DNA from: Linnemannia elongata
Lineage: Eukaryota > Mortierellomycota > Mortierellomycetes > Mortierellales > Mortierellaceae
NCBI GenBank assembly: GCA_036320915.1
Contig: JAXBDG010000017.1
Span: 248,001 to 312,000, forward strand
DNA: 64,000 nucleotides
Reading direction: 5' to 3'
The notes under the pieces: generated by a model
What the model was told of the DNA's origin: nothing
What the model saw: only the letters and a program-made list of their open reading frames with translations
Database searches by the model: none
Part shown: positions 47,840-59,775 of the stretch, in pieces
Numbering within the stretch: position 1 is the stretch's first letter
Layout: each line of letters begins with the position of its first letter
Made by a program: the position numbers and the translations under genes

Positions 47840-47993
47840 ACGCGCCTGACATCGAATTGGAATTCTTACAGTCAATTGAGGGAAGGGATACCTTAATTGC
47901 CCTCCAAGACAACTTACCTTAACTTGATCGCCCAATTTTTTCGCGTCGCAATCCAAAATTGTGACGGCTCTTAATGTTGTTAAGTGTAACGCG
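47840..47993. promoter_or_regulatory. ACGCG (MCB-like) elements upstream of RNR2
   Basis: ACGCG cores occur at 47840-47844 (+), 47942-47946 (as CGCGT) and 47989-47993 (+), within 300 nt of the RNR2 start. ACGCG is the core of the MluI cell-cycle box bound by MBF, a known regulator of G1/S genes including ribonucleotide reductase in yeasts. Function here is inferred. Confidence 0.5.
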
Positions 47994-48001
47994 CTCTCAA
48001 G

Positions 48002-48009
48002 TATAAAAG
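48002..48009 (+). promoter_or_regulatory. TATA box of RNR2
   Basis: TATAAAAG lies 133 nt before the RNR2 ATG and just after the last ACGCG element. Confidence 0.6.
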
Positions 48010-48134
48010 GCAGGCTGTGTTTTTCATTTATCTCATTTTATCCTCAACACCCGTTCGCCCAAACTCTCTCTTTTCACAATCACACATCCACGCAAACCTC
48101 CACTTCCTACTCCATACACAAAAACACATCCAAG

Positions 48135-49500
48135 ATGGCCACTACCATTTCCTCCAACCCTGCCGCCCCGACCCAAGTCTCCAAGACCCTCACCGCCGAC
48201 GCCCAGATTGAAGCCAGCCTGGCCGCCAAGCTCGACAACCTCAAGCTCGCCGAACAAGAAGAGCCCCTCCTCAAACCCAACCCCCGTCGCTTCGTCCTCT
48301 TCCCCATCAAGTTCCATGAAGTCTGGCAGATGTACAAAAAGGCAGAAGCCTCCTTCTGGACCGCTGAAGAGGTCGACCTCTCCAAAGACATGCACGACTG
48401 GGAGAACCGACTCAATGCCGACGAGCGGTACTTCATCTCGCACATCTTGGCCTTCTTTGCGGCAAGTGATGGGATTGTGAATGAGAACTTGTTGGAGCGC
48501 TTTTCGAATGAGGTGCAGATTCCTGAGGCGAGATGCTTTTATGGGTTCCAGATCATGATTGAGAATGTTCATTCGGAGATGTACTCCTTGTTGATTGACA
48601 CTTATGTCAAGGAGCCTGCGCAGCGTGACCATCTCTTTGACGCTATTGACACCAGTAAGTTTCTATGGGCTTTGATTGTTGATTAATTTTTTTGGACGCG
48701 TTCCGTTTGTTAGTTTGCGTGTTTGTTTATTTTTTGCATTCGACGCGTCCCTCATACTCTCTCGCACCACACAATTCACTTCATACATAAACATTTCACT
48801 TCACACACACACAATTCACTTCACACACACTCATTCATCTCATACACACACATAACAATTACACCCCTTTATTAATCTCCCTCTTCCTTCGTTCCCTCCA
48901 ACAAAACGAATAGTCCCATGCATCCGCAAGAAGGCAGCCTGGGCACTGCGCTGGATCTCCGACTCAAACTCCACCTTCGCTGAACGCCTCGTCGCCTTCG
49001 CAGCCGTTGAGGGAATCTTCTTCTCCGGCTCCTTCGCCTCCATCTTCTGGCTCAAGAAACGCGGTCTCATGCCCGGCCTCACCTTCTCCAACGAACTGAT
49101 CTCCCGCGACGAGGGTCTTCACACCGATTTCGCCTGCCTCCTCTTCTCCCTCCTCCAGAACACCCGTCCCGACAAGAAGCGAGTCAACGCCATCATCACT
49201 GAGGCTGTGACTATCGAGCAGGAGTTCTTGACGGATGCCCTGCCCGTGATGTTGATTGGTATGAACGCCAAGCTCATGCAGCAGTACATCGAGTTTGTGG
49301 CTGATCGTCTGTTGGTGGCTTTGGGCAATCCCAAGCATTACAATGTTGAGAACCCTTTCGATTTCATGGATCTGATTTCGTTGCAGGGCAAGACCAACTT
49401 TTTCGAGAAGCGAGTTTCGGATTACCAGAAGGCTGGTGTCATGTCTGGCGCTGGTGCTGATAAGGCCGTTAACAACTTTACTCTTGACGCCGACTTTTAA
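48135..49500 (+). CDS. RNR2: Ribonucleoside-diphosphate reductase small subunit
   Basis: Exons 48135-48654 and 48914-49500 join at phase 1 in an Ile codon to give 368 residues. This is the beta (R2) subunit of class I ribonucleotide reductase, which holds the di-iron centre and tyrosyl radical. By alignment to mouse R2, all six iron ligands are present: D81, E143, H146, E206, E240, H243. The radical Tyr is Y150 in [11 protein letters not shown]. The C-terminus FTLDADF is the peptide that docks into the large subunit. The length is slightly short of the yeast protein (399) because the N-terminal tail is shorter. A strong TATA box and ACGCG elements upstream fit S-phase expression, and the 259-nt intron holds two more ACGCGT sites. 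The start follows a CCAAG leader and is the only ATG in frame near the conserved region. Confidence 0.97.
48696..48748. promoter_or_regulatory. Two ACGCGT (MluI box) sites in the RNR2 intron
   Basis: Perfect palindromic ACGCGT at 48696-48701 and 48743-48748, inside the single RNR2 intron. With the upstream cores this makes five MCB-like sites at one gene. They could act as intronic enhancer sites. Confidence 0.4.
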
Positions 49501-49977
49501 ATTATGTCTCTTCTTTTTCTCTTTGACATATTTAACCACCCCTTCTGGTGTTCCCAGTTGATGAATGGGTTTCCCTCTTGTTGCTTCTTTCATATTTCCC
49601 TTTTGCATTTGTATATAGTCCCCCTCCCTTTCATTCATTCCCCTTCTCTTCTTCCCCCCCCCCCCCCCCCCCCTCTTTCGCCTCGCTTCTCCCATGCAAG
49701 TGTTGCGAACCATATCCCCTTGGCACACACACACATTCATAAATAAAATAACAAAATACCATCATTCTCGAAGAACACAAAAAGTGAATAATGAAATCTA
49801 ATGTTTTACTATTCCTTGCCACTCCTATACTCGTGGGATACCATGAATCCAATTTGTACATGCAAAAACTCTACTAATTTTCTCCTACACCTTTCCCTCC
49901 ACTCCTCGCAGTTCAGAACTCGTTTATGCTTATGTGTACTGACAATGCGTTATCTTTCAATCGCCTATGTGGTCGCG

Positions 49978-50010
<33 letters not shown>
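49501..50010. other. Convergent region between RNR2 and the VIP36-like gene
   Basis: RNR2 3' UTR with a C20 tract at 49654-49673. It ends in a T31 tract (49982-50012) that reaches the stop codon of the lectin gene. No gene. Confidence 0.55.
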
Positions 50011-50016
<6 letters not shown>

Positions 50017-50215
50017 GCGCTTCATGTCGTTACGCTTAGTGGCAGCTTTGTAGGCAAAAATAACAACGGCAACAAAGACGCCGCTGCCAGCAACGTACTT
50101 GACAACCGTGCCGAATCCAGATGCCGACTTGGGGGGAGGTGTGTTGTTAACCCTCTGTCAGATCACACAAGAAAAGAAGAAGAAAAAAAAGTGTGAGTGG
50201 TGGATGATTATCAGG

Positions 50216-50261
<46 letters not shown>

Positions 50262-50834
50262 GAAACTTACGTGGACGACATAGTTCTCGGACTTGGGGAT
50301 GATGTTGGTGGTGACACTGATGATGTCGTGGTTGTCGTGGACCTCACCAGTGTGTGATGTGAAGCCGAGGTAGTAGGTCGAGGGCAGGACGATATCGTGC
50401 AATGTGAAGCAAGTAACCCACTCGTCCCATGAGCTCGTCTGCAACTCCATCTGATTATTCCAATTTGTTCATATAAATGGAGATACAAAAGTGGTTAGTG
50501 ATGCGGTTGATCAGCAAGCGACCAAGACGTGAGAATAGATCGAAATCAGATAACGCTTCTCAAAAAGTGATCAAGACGTACGTGAAGCTGCTTGGAGCCA
50601 GAGTTGTAGGTAATACGGGCGCGGGTGGGGACCAACTTTCTTCTAAAGTCAGCCTCGCATCCTCCCAATCTGTTGGCGAGACCGTCGTTGTCGTTGTCGT
50701 AGCTCGTCCGGCCATCGCCCATCATCGCCATCACGTATGGGAACGAGTGCTACAAATAAGCAATTATAAAACATTCAACTTAGATTTAGCACATTGGCCA
50801 TCCTCTGTTACAGACAACAACAAGAACGAGAAAG

Positions 50835-50865
<31 letters not shown>

Positions 50866-51969
50866 AGAAGGGGCTTACAGAGTGGCGGCCGTTGGCGTAG
50901 GTATCGAAAAAGATACCCAAACCCTCGAAGCGATCCCGGTTTCCAAAGACAGGTCCTATCTCGGCACGCTCCTTGGTGAACCAGACGGCAAAACCGTCAC
51001 CAACAATGCCATCGCCCTTGCCGTCCACCTCGAACTGGAAGTCGACCTGGAAGTTGGCAGCCATCAACGGCTATTCGAATGAATTTAGATCGAAAATTGA
51101 AAAGAGATGCGTGTGAGTTAATAGTATAATGTTCCCGCACATGCACGCTCCCACACGGGAAGATGAGTGTGTTTGGGCGCAATTGCCTAAGCACGTAAGT
51201 GGTCGGGTCGGGAGTGTAGCAAAAAAAACAAACAAAAACAAACTGAAGTCTTCTTACAAGTCTGCTCCAGAGCCATCCGCTCTGGGAGGGAACATCCTGG
51301 GTCAAACGAATGTGTCTGTTGGTGTTGACAATGGTATCGCCTCCAAAATCGAACCAACGGTTCTGAAGATCATTGTCTATCAATTAGAAAGCAGAGAGAA
51401 ACAAATAGGGATATCGGTCAGTGTCTCCGTAAGCTTGGTAGCAGCAAGGAAGGAATAAAAGCAATAACTGGTGTGGGTTGATTCCTTATTTCTGAATAGA
51501 AATAAGGATGAGACCGCCGTGCAAAACTAACGTCTGAAGTCTGTCTGTCCCACTTCTTGCAAGTTATGATCTTGACGCCGATGCTGAACCGTTGGAGCCT
51601 CTGCCTCGATGTCGAACTTCAGTCTACAACTCATCACCCCTGACCCCCCTTCCCCAGCTGTTCCCCCCCTCTTCTTCTTCCCTGATGTCATCCTGCTACT
51701 GATTCCTTTCCCGAGTCGTTCGCTGCTTCCCTTGAATCAAACTTGGCCATTCCCGTTCCTGTTCCTGTTCCTGTTCATTCTTGCTAAACACCTCGTCAAA
51801 ACAGAACAATAAACGACAAGCCCTACTTACCGATATAGGGCATGTAGATAGAGTGAGTACGAAGGGGCTCCATCACCACATCGTCATCCTTGGCAGCCTG
51901 AGCAACCCCAACGGTGGCGAAAAGGGCAACAATGGCGCCCAGGGCAAAGCTTTTCTTCATGAAGACCAT
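50011..51969 (-). CDS. L-type lectin cargo receptor, VIP36/LMAN2-like
   Basis: Six exons, complement: 51831-51969, 51258-51376, 50879-51070, 50582-50749, 50271-50450 and 50011-50154. They join in frame to 313 residues. The signal peptide is about residues 1-25 (KKSFALGAIVALFATVGVAQA). The luminal L-type lectin domain follows, with GDGFAVWFTKE, FEGLGIFFDTYAN and a DNDNDG loop (Ca and sugar site region), then GCEADFRR and WVTCF cysteines. After a short Pro-rich stalk comes one TM helix (about residues 283-300) and a basic cytosolic tail ending KRNDMKRF. The KRF end resembles the KRFY end of animal VIP36 and the aromatic ER-exit signals of Emp46/47. By family it binds high-mannose glycoproteins and cycles between ER and Golgi. 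Homopolymer tracts sit in introns 3 and 5 and at the stop codon. Confidence 0.93.
50216..50258. repeat. A43 homopolymer in an intron of the lectin gene
   Basis: Forty-three uninterrupted A on + (T43 on the transcribed strand), close to the donor of intron 5. A second tract, A28 at 50835-50862, is in intron 3. Tract lengths may be inexact in the assembly. Confidence 0.85.
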
Positions 51970-52682
51970 GGCGTATGTGTTTTAAGTGAGCGATCGTTGG
52001 TGTGACGCGAGATGAGACGAGTGGTGTGTCGGGTGTGAGTTGGAGTGTCCTTGGAGGTTGGAAGGTTCGTGTCGCTTTTTCTTGGAGGGAATAAAAAAGA
52101 TCTCGTTAGAACGAGTAGGAAAGGGCGTAGAGAGTGAAAGGAAGGAAAGGGACAAAGGTGAATGCAAAGAAGAAAGGACAAAAGATGATGAAGGTTAATA
52201 AAGCTATTGAGAAAGGCAGTGATGAAGGTCTGATATAAATAATGGCACGATCTGATTGGCTACCTGCAATAATTTATGAATTACACATGAGTATCGACCA
52301 TGGGCGCCTCTTTTTGGCTGAGGTTCAAAGGTTTTTTTTTTCTGCTGTTTTTTTTATTATTTCACAAAAGAAAAAAGAAAGGGGAGAATCTAAAGCTAAA
52401 GGCATATGGGCTGTCGTTTGTTTGTTCGTTGGTGATCGTTAAGAGGAAGAAAAAGAAAAAAGAGAATGGTTTTCATAAACTGAAAGCAGACCTATCGGTA
52501 GCCTTCTTTTTTTGGAGTGCGGGGTAGTTATTTTTTTTTTTGTTTGTTTGTTTCGTTACGATGAAAGTTTCGTTACTAAGTGTTTTGTTTCGCTGTATCT
52601 GAAGAAGACACAGCACTTGTCAATCGCAATCATGGCTGACAAAAATTGAATGAAAGGGGTATTGCTGTGCATTGGGGGTTGT
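51970..52682. other. Intergenic, lectin leader and epsin 3' UTR
   Basis: Purine-rich leader of the lectin gene (minus) and the 3' flank of epsin (minus), with T/A homopolymers. No gene seen. Confidence 0.5.
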
Positions 52683-55600
52683 TTAGAACAAGGTGTTGTT
52701 GCTGTAGGCACCGTTGGAGTTTCCGTTGACGCCTCCAAAGCCTGTAGGGTTCGATGCAACAAATCCGTTTGCACCCTGGAAAGGGTTGTTGTTGTTCTGA
52801 TTGCCGGTCATGCCGCCAATGTTGGAGCGCTGGAAGGGGTTCGATGCACCTGTGATCTGACCACCCAACGCGACTGGAGCACTCGCCGTGTGGTGACTAT
52901 CAATCAATTTTATAAAATAAAAAGTAAAGTTAGAACATGACAATGGATCACCACAGACCCAGTAACATAACTCTATACCATGCCATTGGTATTGTACCTT
53001 GGGAGACGGAGCTGTCCAGTGTTGCCAAAGGTATCCATGCCATCCTCGCGGTTAGAAAGAGCAAAGGCCAAATGGGCGTACTTTTCGTCATGAGCATTAG
53101 GAGCCTTCGTGACGGGGACCTATGTAACAGAAGAGGGCAGATCGGTTTTGTCAACTGAGCAGTTCAAACGGTTGCTAGTTAAAAAGTGTTTCGAGCGCAA
53201 CTTGATACCCGATGTTGACTTACAGCAGGCACTGCGGGAACAGCAGGAGCAGCAGGCGTAGGAGCAGCGGGTGCTGCTGGGTTCATCACATTCTGGAGGA
53301 ACGCAAGATCACCCAAAGAGCTGCTGTTGTTATTGTTGTTGTTGTTGCTTCCGAATCCATTGCTGCCGAATCCGTTATTGTTGTTACCGAATCCGTTGTT
53401 GTTTCCACCAAAGCCGTTGTTATTTCCTCCAAAGCTGTTGTTGTTGCCGTTGATACCAGTCTTGAAGGAATCAGGGAAGGGCTGGTTGGCAGCGGCCTTC
53501 TGGATGTTGTTGGCGCTGAAGGGGTTGTTGGATCCAATAGAGGGCGCACCGGTCATCTGAGGCATGAGCTGCTGCTGGTAAGGGTTGTTCATCTGGTTCA
53601 TGAAAGCTTGCTGCTGTTGCTGCAAAAGCTGCTGCTGCTGGAACTGTTGTTGCATCAACATCTGCTGCTGCATTTGCTGCTCTTGAAGCTGCTGCTGCTG
53701 GAACTGAAGGTAAGGATTGTTGAATCCGGTAGGCTGCGACTGAATGAAGTTGTCGTTAAAGTTGTTGTTGTTGAACCCATTGTTGTTGTTGTTGTTGTTG
53801 TTATCAAAGCCCATCTGACCCTGACCGCCGAAATCGTTGCCGAAAAAGTCTGTGTTGTTGTTGTTGTTGTTGCTGTTCTCCTGCTGCTTCTTGGCACTAG
53901 GTGATAAAAAGGCAATGGATACATGGTTCATATAGGGATCAAGAGACACCATACATGCAGTTGGCCAGACATTGCGCGATCAAGAATACATACTTGGCAT
54001 CGGCCTCCCAGTCCTCAGTCATGGAAAATTCGTTGTACTGCTCGACCTTCTTGGCTCTGTCCTGTTCCTCCTTCTTGCTGAGAGCCAGAGCCTTCTTCAG
54101 CTCATCATCATCACTATCAATCCAATTGGAAAAGAAAAAAAAAACAGTTAGCATGTCCCTTACGTGAACGTGCGCGACGAGAGAAAATATAAATGCCCTT
54201 GCAGTACCTGTTGTCGCCTTGGGATTCACGGGCCATGCGTCTGCTCTCCTCCAAAGCTCTCTGAAGGTCACGATCATCATCGCCAGCACCTGGGCGCTCA
54301 TAGGTAGGAGTAGTGGCGTTGTAGTTGTTACGACCCTCGCCAGGAGCACGTCCACTCATACGGTCGTGCATAGCTGATCTGGTTCTTCTCTCCTCCTTGA
54401 GTCGCGCCTCATCCGTGAGCAACGCCGTGATATCCTTGGCCTTTTGACGAACTAGTCCCGTGAAAAATATGCCCATTTGAAACGCGTTAACACCAACGGT
54501 CAAGGATCGTCTTTTTTTAGTCTTTCACATTGCAACAAAGAGGATATAACTTGATGATTACCGTTGGATCCTTGATCCTTGCCATCTTCGTCGATGAACT
54601 GGAACTCCTTGAGGGTCTTGACGATGTAGAGGTTGTCGCGCGCGTATCTGACAACGTTCTCCGATCCTGTATGAATGATAATTAATTAATCCGAAATACA
54701 CAATTTGTCGCGTGCAGGACAAAGGACGGAAAAGCAGCAGCCCAAATGTCGAATCCCACAACCCGTAAAAATAGAAAATGGTTTCCCTCATTAGTTAGTT
54801 ATTGTCTCCAATGCTTGTTTGTCGCACAAACCCATATAGTAAGGGGACGCAGAAACCACCCTTACACCCTCTCTTCTTTTCACTGAAACAACGTCATAGA
54901 ACGTACCGACATGCAGCAGATAATCCAGAACGGTCAACGCCTATAATATATATAATCATCACCATGATGAAAGAATAGAAAACAAGTCAGTGAATAACGT
55001 ACATTGACAAGCGGGAAAACTCTTTTTTGCGTATGGTTGTTTTTTGAGCTCTTGACAGCTGCACAGTTTTTTTTTTTTGTTGTTGTTGGTGCTCTCGCGG
55101 AGGTGTTGTTTTGTTATGTCTTTCAAGAGCAAACAGAGGTCAGAACCAACGGGAAACGAGAGGAAAACAAGAGGCTCAACTGTGTACTAAACACATGCAC
55201 ACAGTTTGAGGTTTTGGCCATCTAAGAATATATATGGAATGGCGGGACGTACCTTGAAGACATGGCGCCAGTTCTTGCCCTTGTCGTTCATGCGTTTGTC
55301 GAGGATCTCCATGATCTCCAAGAAGGCCTGTCTATGAGCAGGAATGGAATGGTTGATGGTAAGAGAACAATCCTTCCTGTTGTTCCTCCTGTTGGCTTGC
55401 CCTCAACATGAGAGTGATGTGCTTACTGGTTGAAGGTGGCGTGGGCGAGTTCGTTCATCTGCGAGCCACTGGGACCCCATGGGTCGTTGGAGGTGGCTGT
55501 GCGGACCTTTCCTTGGATATCTGTGTAGCCCTTGGAGAAGTTTTTACTAGTGTTTGTCGTCGATGCATGAATGATATAAATATGCGGGTTGATAAATTGT

Positions 55601-55743
55601 GATAAAGGGAGTGTTGATTAGGATTGCTGCTTGTGGTATTTGGTATGTAATACAGTTGTTGAGGAGTGAGTTGAGTGTGAAGAGACGTACAGCGAGCGAA
55701 TGGTGCTCTTGGCAGCGTAGATTGGTGCTCCTGAACCAGACAT
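52683..55743 (-). CDS. Epsin (ENTH-UIM-NPF endocytic adaptor)
   Basis: Ten exons, complement: 55691-55743, 55427-55546, 55253-55331, 54907-54940, 54562-54666, 54208-54451, 53994-54113, 53224-53896, 52998-53119 and 52683-52896. They join to 587 residues. Residues about 10-145 are an ENTH domain (NDPWGPSG, IMEILDKRMNDKGKNWRHV, ALTVLDYLLHVGSENVV, IVKTLKEFQFIDEDGKDQG), which binds PI(4,5)P2 at the plasma membrane. Two ubiquitin-interacting motifs follow (DRDLQRALEESRRMA and DDELKKALALSKKEE). Then comes a long Asn/Gln/Phe-rich tail with at least three NPF motifs (SNNPFSAN, SNPFQRS, NNPFQGA) for EH-domain proteins. This is the Ent1/Ent2 layout, acting with clathrin and actin patches. Exon 4 is only 34 nt. 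The Asn and Gln runs come from AAC/CAG-type repeats on the minus strand. Confidence 0.94.
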
Positions 55744-58700
55744 GGCGTATTCTTATTATTGTTGTTAGTTGTTGTTTGTTGTTTGTTGTTGTTGCTGATG
55801 TGAAGGAGGATGTTCTCGGACTGGGTCGTTGGCAAAAGAAAAAAAAAATGAAAAGGGGGGTATAAAACGTGGGTTGATGAAAAAGGGAGGAAGTGTGGTC
55901 TGTAACAATCAAAAAGTGAGTGAGACGATGGTTGGTGGAGTGTGGGGGAGAGAGAAGGGAGGGAATGAAGAAAAGGAACAGAGAGAGAGAGATGGGAGAG
56001 TGTGGGAGAGTAGGGGAGAAAAGAAAGAAAGAAAAGAGGGCAAAAAAAAAAAAAGTGAAGAGTGAAGACAAGGAGGGAAGAATAACCGGAGAGAGTGTAG
56101 AGGGACGAGAGGGAAGACAAAATAGGATCCTCTGTCAAGGCTGGAGAAGCACGTCTTCTTGACACCATTCGAGAAAAGGTCACGTGGGGGATCGTACAGC
56201 TGATCGTGCCTGGATTGAACAAAATGTGTGTTCGGTTTCACAGTGCAAAGGTGATTGGATCAGCGTCGATGATTTGGTGCTGATCAACCTACTGCTCCAC
56301 GGTCTTTTTATTTTTTTTTTATTTTTGGATGCTGGCGATGGCAACTCTACTCCTACTCCTTTCCCTCGTTCTAAATTACATATACATGACAAACCATGCC
56401 GATGGATGCTCCTCTTCTGACTTGCCTCTTCTCCGCGAGCCTGAGTGGCTCTCTTTTTTGTAGGAGGATAAGAGAGTTTGTCAATTGACTTTGAACCTGC
56501 CAATTGAACAATTGAACCACTGAACACCTAAAGAAAAAAAATCCCCGCAGCCCATTTTCGTATGTGGCTCAGTCATTTCTCCTGGTGACTGTTTTCTAAC
56601 TTTGAATGTCACCCAGGGAAACTTAGTGAGCAAAGGGATGTCGAGTGTGATGAAGAAAAGAGAGGAGCGAGTCAGAGTGATGAGTAATGTAGTCAGAATA
56701 TGTAGAAGAGAAGTAGGAGACAACCGTTAGTTGTCACTGACTCTAAAATAATAAAAAAGGGGGCGGTTGCAGCAGGGATCGATCCATTCCAAGCCCATTT
56801 TGAACTAGGTATGTCAAAGACATGACGCACGGGATGTCCGTTTTACCTTTGACATGGGGGGTTGTGGGAGCAGGAATAACACATCAAGTCCTTCTCCAAG
56901 TGGTGCCAGCTACTTTTTTTGTATGTGCTATGTGTTATATGAGTATATGGTATCCGTTCAGTCTGTTGACATGCCTTTGTTCGTTCTCCTTTATCAAGCA
57001 ACCCCCTTTCTCCTTCCCGTGTTCCGGGCAACGTGCTGTAGCTTTTTCTTTCCTGAATACCTTCTTCCTTCTGGCCTGCTGAGCAAGAAAAAGAAAAGCA
57101 GTCGCCGTACTAGTCACTGAGTCTTGAGGGAGTTCATCTCCTTCTCGCCCATCCATCCACTCCTTCTCCCTTACTCCTCTTCACCCTCCGCTCCTCCTTC
57201 CTCATCAACGTCTGCATCCATTCTCACCTTTCTCCCTCCCTCGCCTGAATTCCCTTTTGCCGTACCACCCCTTGTGCATCCGTTACTTCGTCCTTCTCCC
57301 CCCTCCAGACATGAACCCTGCTCTCCTCACCCTCTCCGAGTCCCATCCCTCTGCAACAACCATACCCCCGCCACTTTAAGAACCTTTCTTGTTATTCACA
57401 GCTACACTTACTTTCTGACATCCTTCACCTATTATCTGTCTATATTACTCAACAACCTTCTCGTACCAATCCTTACACTCCACCCCACTCTTCTTTTCGA
57501 CACTGGCAGCTCAGAACTGATCCTCTCTTCCTTTTGAGGGGAGGCCCGCCAAAAAAAAAGAAAAAATCATTCAAAAAAAATATCGACTCCAACCACCTAC
57601 CCAGCCTACTACACCCCCCCCCCCCCCCCCCCCCCCCAATACAAACAACTCGCCACCATTGCTTCTCAGACATACCGAAACTCCTTTTTTTCCCCTGCGC
57701 AAACAAGAACACAAAGACCACTTCCGTTCAAAGAGTAAGTGCCCCTTCCTTCGTGCTTTATTGTATTTCATCCTGTATCACCTGGCTGACACAACTGTGG
57801 CAACGATAACAACGAATGGATGAGGCGAGGGATACTAGCTAAAAAAAACAAGGCCCGATGTAGGCAGCTTTTAGCCTTCTGTTTCTGTTGGCAGTAAAGA
57901 GGAAGGCGAAGAAGATCAAGCGTCCGTTCGAGTTACAAACGATTTGAACGACAACGCGGCTAACAGAAAGAAACGGTACACAAAGTGTGGTTGTGGGTGT
58001 ACCCGAGTGCAAGAAGAGGTACAGACAGCGAGTTTGTGTATCTGCGTGGATTGAGGATGATGGGGCATTCAGTCAAAATCAACCAGTCGCTCATTCTCTC
58101 CGTTTGCCCTGTTGATGTATGGACAAATAAGCAAGCATATCTCATATCTCGTGCTCTCTACTTTTTTTTCGACTATTCATTCATCCCACAAAACAACCAC
58201 CTTTCCTTTACATCCATCTGCTCCTTGCTTCCTTCTCTCTCGTTCCCCTTGGAGTCCCTGCTTGACCTTGCACTTCATTGCTATCCCTCATCTCCCTGCT
58301 GGTCATTCGTGCGTCTTATAAAGACAAAAGAAAAGACAAAGAGTGCTCTTGTTGATGAGCGATCCCAACGCTCTCTTCATTTCCCTGGCTCATATTTGTG
58401 ATGTTGGGAGGTACATAGATAGAGAGAGAGGAGAAGAAAGAAAGAAGAGGTGGAACAAGAAAAAGGGTGTGGTCTGTGTGGGGATATATGTGGAGCAGAC
58501 ACTTTCTTATTCAGTGAGTGAGCGAGTGATGGTGGTTGCAGAGGGTTGTTGCGTGTGACCCTATGCGACGATGACCCCTCCTGATTGCCGCGGCGGCGTG
58601 GGCAGTGGGCTAGACTTGGGCTTGTTCTCATTGCTGCTTAATATTTGTTTGTTGGTTAATGTTTGTTTGTTGCTTGTTGTCTGTGTGGATGTAACATATC

Positions 58701-59775
58701 TCACTAAAAAAAAAAAAAGGTTTATTGTACGTGTTCATCCCTCTCTCCCTCTCTCTCCTTTTTTTTCTTCGCTCCATCTGTCCCCTTTTTGTTATTTCAT
58801 CCATCACCATTATCAAAATCATAATCATGATCAGAATCACTCCGTACAAAGTACGCGTATATGCCAGGGTTGGTCACAGCAGCACCACGATTGATTGCCT
58901 ACTGCATACAATGGACAAGGGGGGAAAGGAGAAAAACAAGAATGGTCCAATGCGCCCATTGTAACATATCAGATACCCATAAAAGAGAAACAAGAAGAGA
59001 AGGGACATGCATGCCAGCCTGTTGTGGATTCACTCTGGTGGTTGCAATTGGAGGTATTCTGCACCCGTCTTGGGAGCAAAGACGATGAAGCAGCAGCATG
59101 GGCAACAACAACAGCAATGACAATGAAAGCGGTCTGCATGTATCCAGACTGTGCTTTATTTTTGTGGCATGATACAGTACGCAGCCTTCTCATGCCATGC
59201 TTGAGTTGAGTTGAATTCAATTGAGTTAAGTTGCGTTGCGTTGAGTGGGCTATTTGAGTGAACGCTTGGACGTGATTGGTCATGGACCTGATAGAAACCA
59301 GATCCGCACTCGTCCCAATATCCATCCATCCCTCTTGTTCCGTCCCTCTTCTCTGCCACCACTACCACCACGATAGACACAGCGTCAACAAAAACTTACC
59401 TGAGTGATATATGATGCTACAACCACCCTTACCTCACTTTTATGTTTTATGTACCACCTTTTCACTGCATTAACCGGTCATCGCCCTCCCACTTTCATAT
59501 CCGCCCATTAACCGCGTCTTTCATTTCAGTCGCCAATATGTTCAATCCTCTTTATGATTATCTGCTAACTGACTTCTTTCCCTTCATATCTTTGTCGTTC
59601 TTTTTCTTTCCTTTCTCTAGCCTAATATCCACATAGCCATTCACCCTCATCCTCTTAAACCGCCGCTTCCTTCTTACCCACTCTCTAATTCAAACACCTT
59701 TTCCTACTTCTCTTTCCCAAGACCACTACGACAACCACCCATCCCCAAAACTGCAACAACAAGACAACATCAAAA
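55744..59775. other. Four-kb divergent intergenic region
   Basis: Separates the epsin start (-) from the kinase start (+). It contains purine-rich epsin leader sequence (55745-56100), a C24 tract at 57614-57637 and a TTGAG/TTGCG pentamer repeat at 59201-59245. A GTAAGT at about 57734 and a pyrimidine-CTAG acceptor-like site at about 59612-59620 could bound a 5' UTR intron of the kinase. No ORF over about 140 codons has domain-like composition other than low-complexity ones. No tRNA recognised. Confidence 0.45.

Larger units (their letters stand above)
47684..48134. other. F-box/RNR2 intergenic region
   Basis: F-box 3' UTR, then the RNR2 promoter with the elements listed separately, then a CA/CT-rich leader. 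Confidence 0.5.

Noticed and set aside
56755..56830. GGGATCGATCC-containing stretch as a tRNA candidate
   Set aside because: No cloverleaf pairing could be laid out on either strand.
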